Below are positions 63,377 through 64,000 of a stretch of 64,000 bases of DNA, piece after piece. This DNA comes from Pseudoalteromonas espejiana DSM 9414. GTDB lineage: Bacteria; Pseudomonadota; Gammaproteobacteria; Enterobacterales; Alteromonadaceae. Where the stretch lies: positions 1,871,001-1,935,000 of the forward strand of contig NZ_CP011028.1 of assembly GCF_002221525.1 (NCBI RefSeq). The letters run 5' to 3'. A program made the translations under genes and the position numbers. The notes below the pieces were generated by a model. That model did not search any database, was not told the origin of the DNA, and saw only the letters and a program-made list of their open reading frames with translations. How positions within the stretch are numbered: position 1 is the first letter of the stretch; each line of letters opens with the position of its first letter.

Positions 63377-64000
63377 ATGAAACACCTTTCAAAATCTGTT
63401 AAAACACTAGGCGCAAGCTTATTGCTAGCTTCTGCTTTTGCTACTCAGCCTGTGCTGGCAAACGGCCCAATTGGCGAACACGTTAACCATTTACAAGCAA
63501 ACATTAAAGACTATTCAGAAGAAGTAGAATGGATGGTTGGTAAAGTAGACACTATGGTAAGTGACTACAGCAAAAGCGGCGCTAAAGCAGTTAAAAGTGA
63601 TGATTTAATTGAATATTGGGAGTCGGTTAAGTTTCATAGCGCGATTGAAACTAACTATGTACCGGTGTACGCATCTATATGGCAAGGGATTTATGGCGTA
63701 AAAATGGCCATTGATAACAACAAACCTGCCGAAGAAGTGCGCAAACAGCAAAAAGCCATGAACATAGCCTTGTGGCAAGGTCTTGGTGCTGTTAAGCTTG
63801 CCGCAAAATTCCAGCAAAAAGGCTTGCTAGACACTGTTAAAGCCACTGCAACAGAGGGCATGACTCAAAGTGCCACTATTGACGAAATTAAGCATAAGCT
63901 TGACCGTGTTGTTGCTAAATTTGCAGAGCGTTTACAAGACGAAGCCACTGAAATTGTTCATGACACTTACCTACACCTTTTTGAAGGCGTGGAAGGTACG
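63377..64000 (+). CDS. Exported protein, iron-regulated (partial, runs off right edge)
   Basis: From the ATG at 63377 there are 208 codons without a stop to the window end. The signal peptide MKHLSKSVKTLGASLLLASAFATQPVLA is clear. The mature part is helical and charged (ANIKDYSEEVEWMVGKVDTMVSDY, then ETNYVPVYASIWQGIYGVKMAIDNNK) and reaches IVHDTYLHLFEGVEGT at the edge. A Fur box directly upstream points to iron uptake. The pattern would suit the periplasmic N-terminal part of an FTR1-type iron permease, but the diagnostic REGLE motifs would lie outside the window. Confidence 0.7.
   Translation, partial: MKHLSKSVKTLGASLLLASAFATQPVLANGPIGEHVNHLQANIKDYSEEVEWMVGKVDTMVSDYSKSGAKAVKSDDLIEYWESVKFHSAIETNYVPVYASIWQGIYGVKMAIDNNKPAEEVRKQQKAMNIALWQGLGAVKLAAKFQQKGLLDTVKATATEGMTQSATIDEIKHKLDRVVAKFAERLQDEATEIVHDTYLHLFEGVEGT

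Overview
The window reads as chromosomal DNA of a marine gammaproteobacterium, most probably Pseudoalteromonas or a close relative in the Alteromonadales. The grounds are the AT-rich base composition (judged by eye), E. coli/Shewanella-like orthologues (MaeA, YbiT, PurE/PurK, the bioBFCD cluster, HtpX, MiaE) and typical Alteromonadales families (rhombosortase, SO_0444-type permease, DUF3526 ABC permeases, TonB receptors). No rRNA, tRNA, CRISPR array, prophage or intact IS transposase was seen.

Layout. 1-6970 (minus): a Tad-type pilus locus split into two units, secretin plus TPR lipoprotein, then prepilin-CpaB-TadA-TadB-TadC (TadC runs off the left edge). Each unit has a sigma-54-like promoter with a matching palindrome about 93 bp upstream. 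7157-19249: mostly stand-alone housekeeping or stress genes (miaE, a sulfotransferase/MAPEG pair, DUF2254, SIMPL, malic enzyme, gamma-glutamyltranspeptidase, rhombosortase, S9 peptidase, endonuclease-family protein). 19383-22758: purK, purE and the ABC-F gene ybiT, which appears to use an ATT start. 23417-28043: a porin, then a LysR regulator divergent from two MFS transporters. 28470-34394: esterase, MarC, GNAT, small proteins, exported MsrA, a heptamer tandem repeat, a 2OG-Fe(II) oxygenase and a periplasmic binding protein.

34508-40241: an ABC-2-like exporter or importer (ATPase plus two DUF3526 permeases) in line with a TonB-dependent siderophore-type receptor. 40547-43876: an outer-membrane protein, a small PstS-like binding protein and a membrane GGDEF protein in one operon. 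46024-49516: a two-gene accessory unit coding for a HerA/FtsK-like ATPase and an OLD-family ATPase/TOPRIM nuclease. This is a candidate phage-defence system. The nuclease gene is broken by a perfect 8-bp tandem duplication; removing one copy restores a 611-codon frame.

49818-55975: a cold-shock/Excalibur fusion, a metal-efflux-type permease and an ArsR regulator separated by a 264-bp MITE-like element, a TRIC channel, DUF421, GNAT, glyoxalase I and HtpX with a cluster of palindromes in its upstream region. 56246-63212: a FAD oxidoreductase, then the biotin genes bioBFCD divergent from bioA around a BirA-type operator. The right edge holds the start of an exported protein behind a good Fur box.

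The most novel-looking parts are the HerA/OLD pair with its duplication-frameshift, the paired sigma-54 promoter/enhancer arrangement of the Tad locus, the palindromes upstream of htpX, and the MITE with its diverged half copy in the Tad locus. Functional names rest on motif and family recognition by eye. No database search was run.
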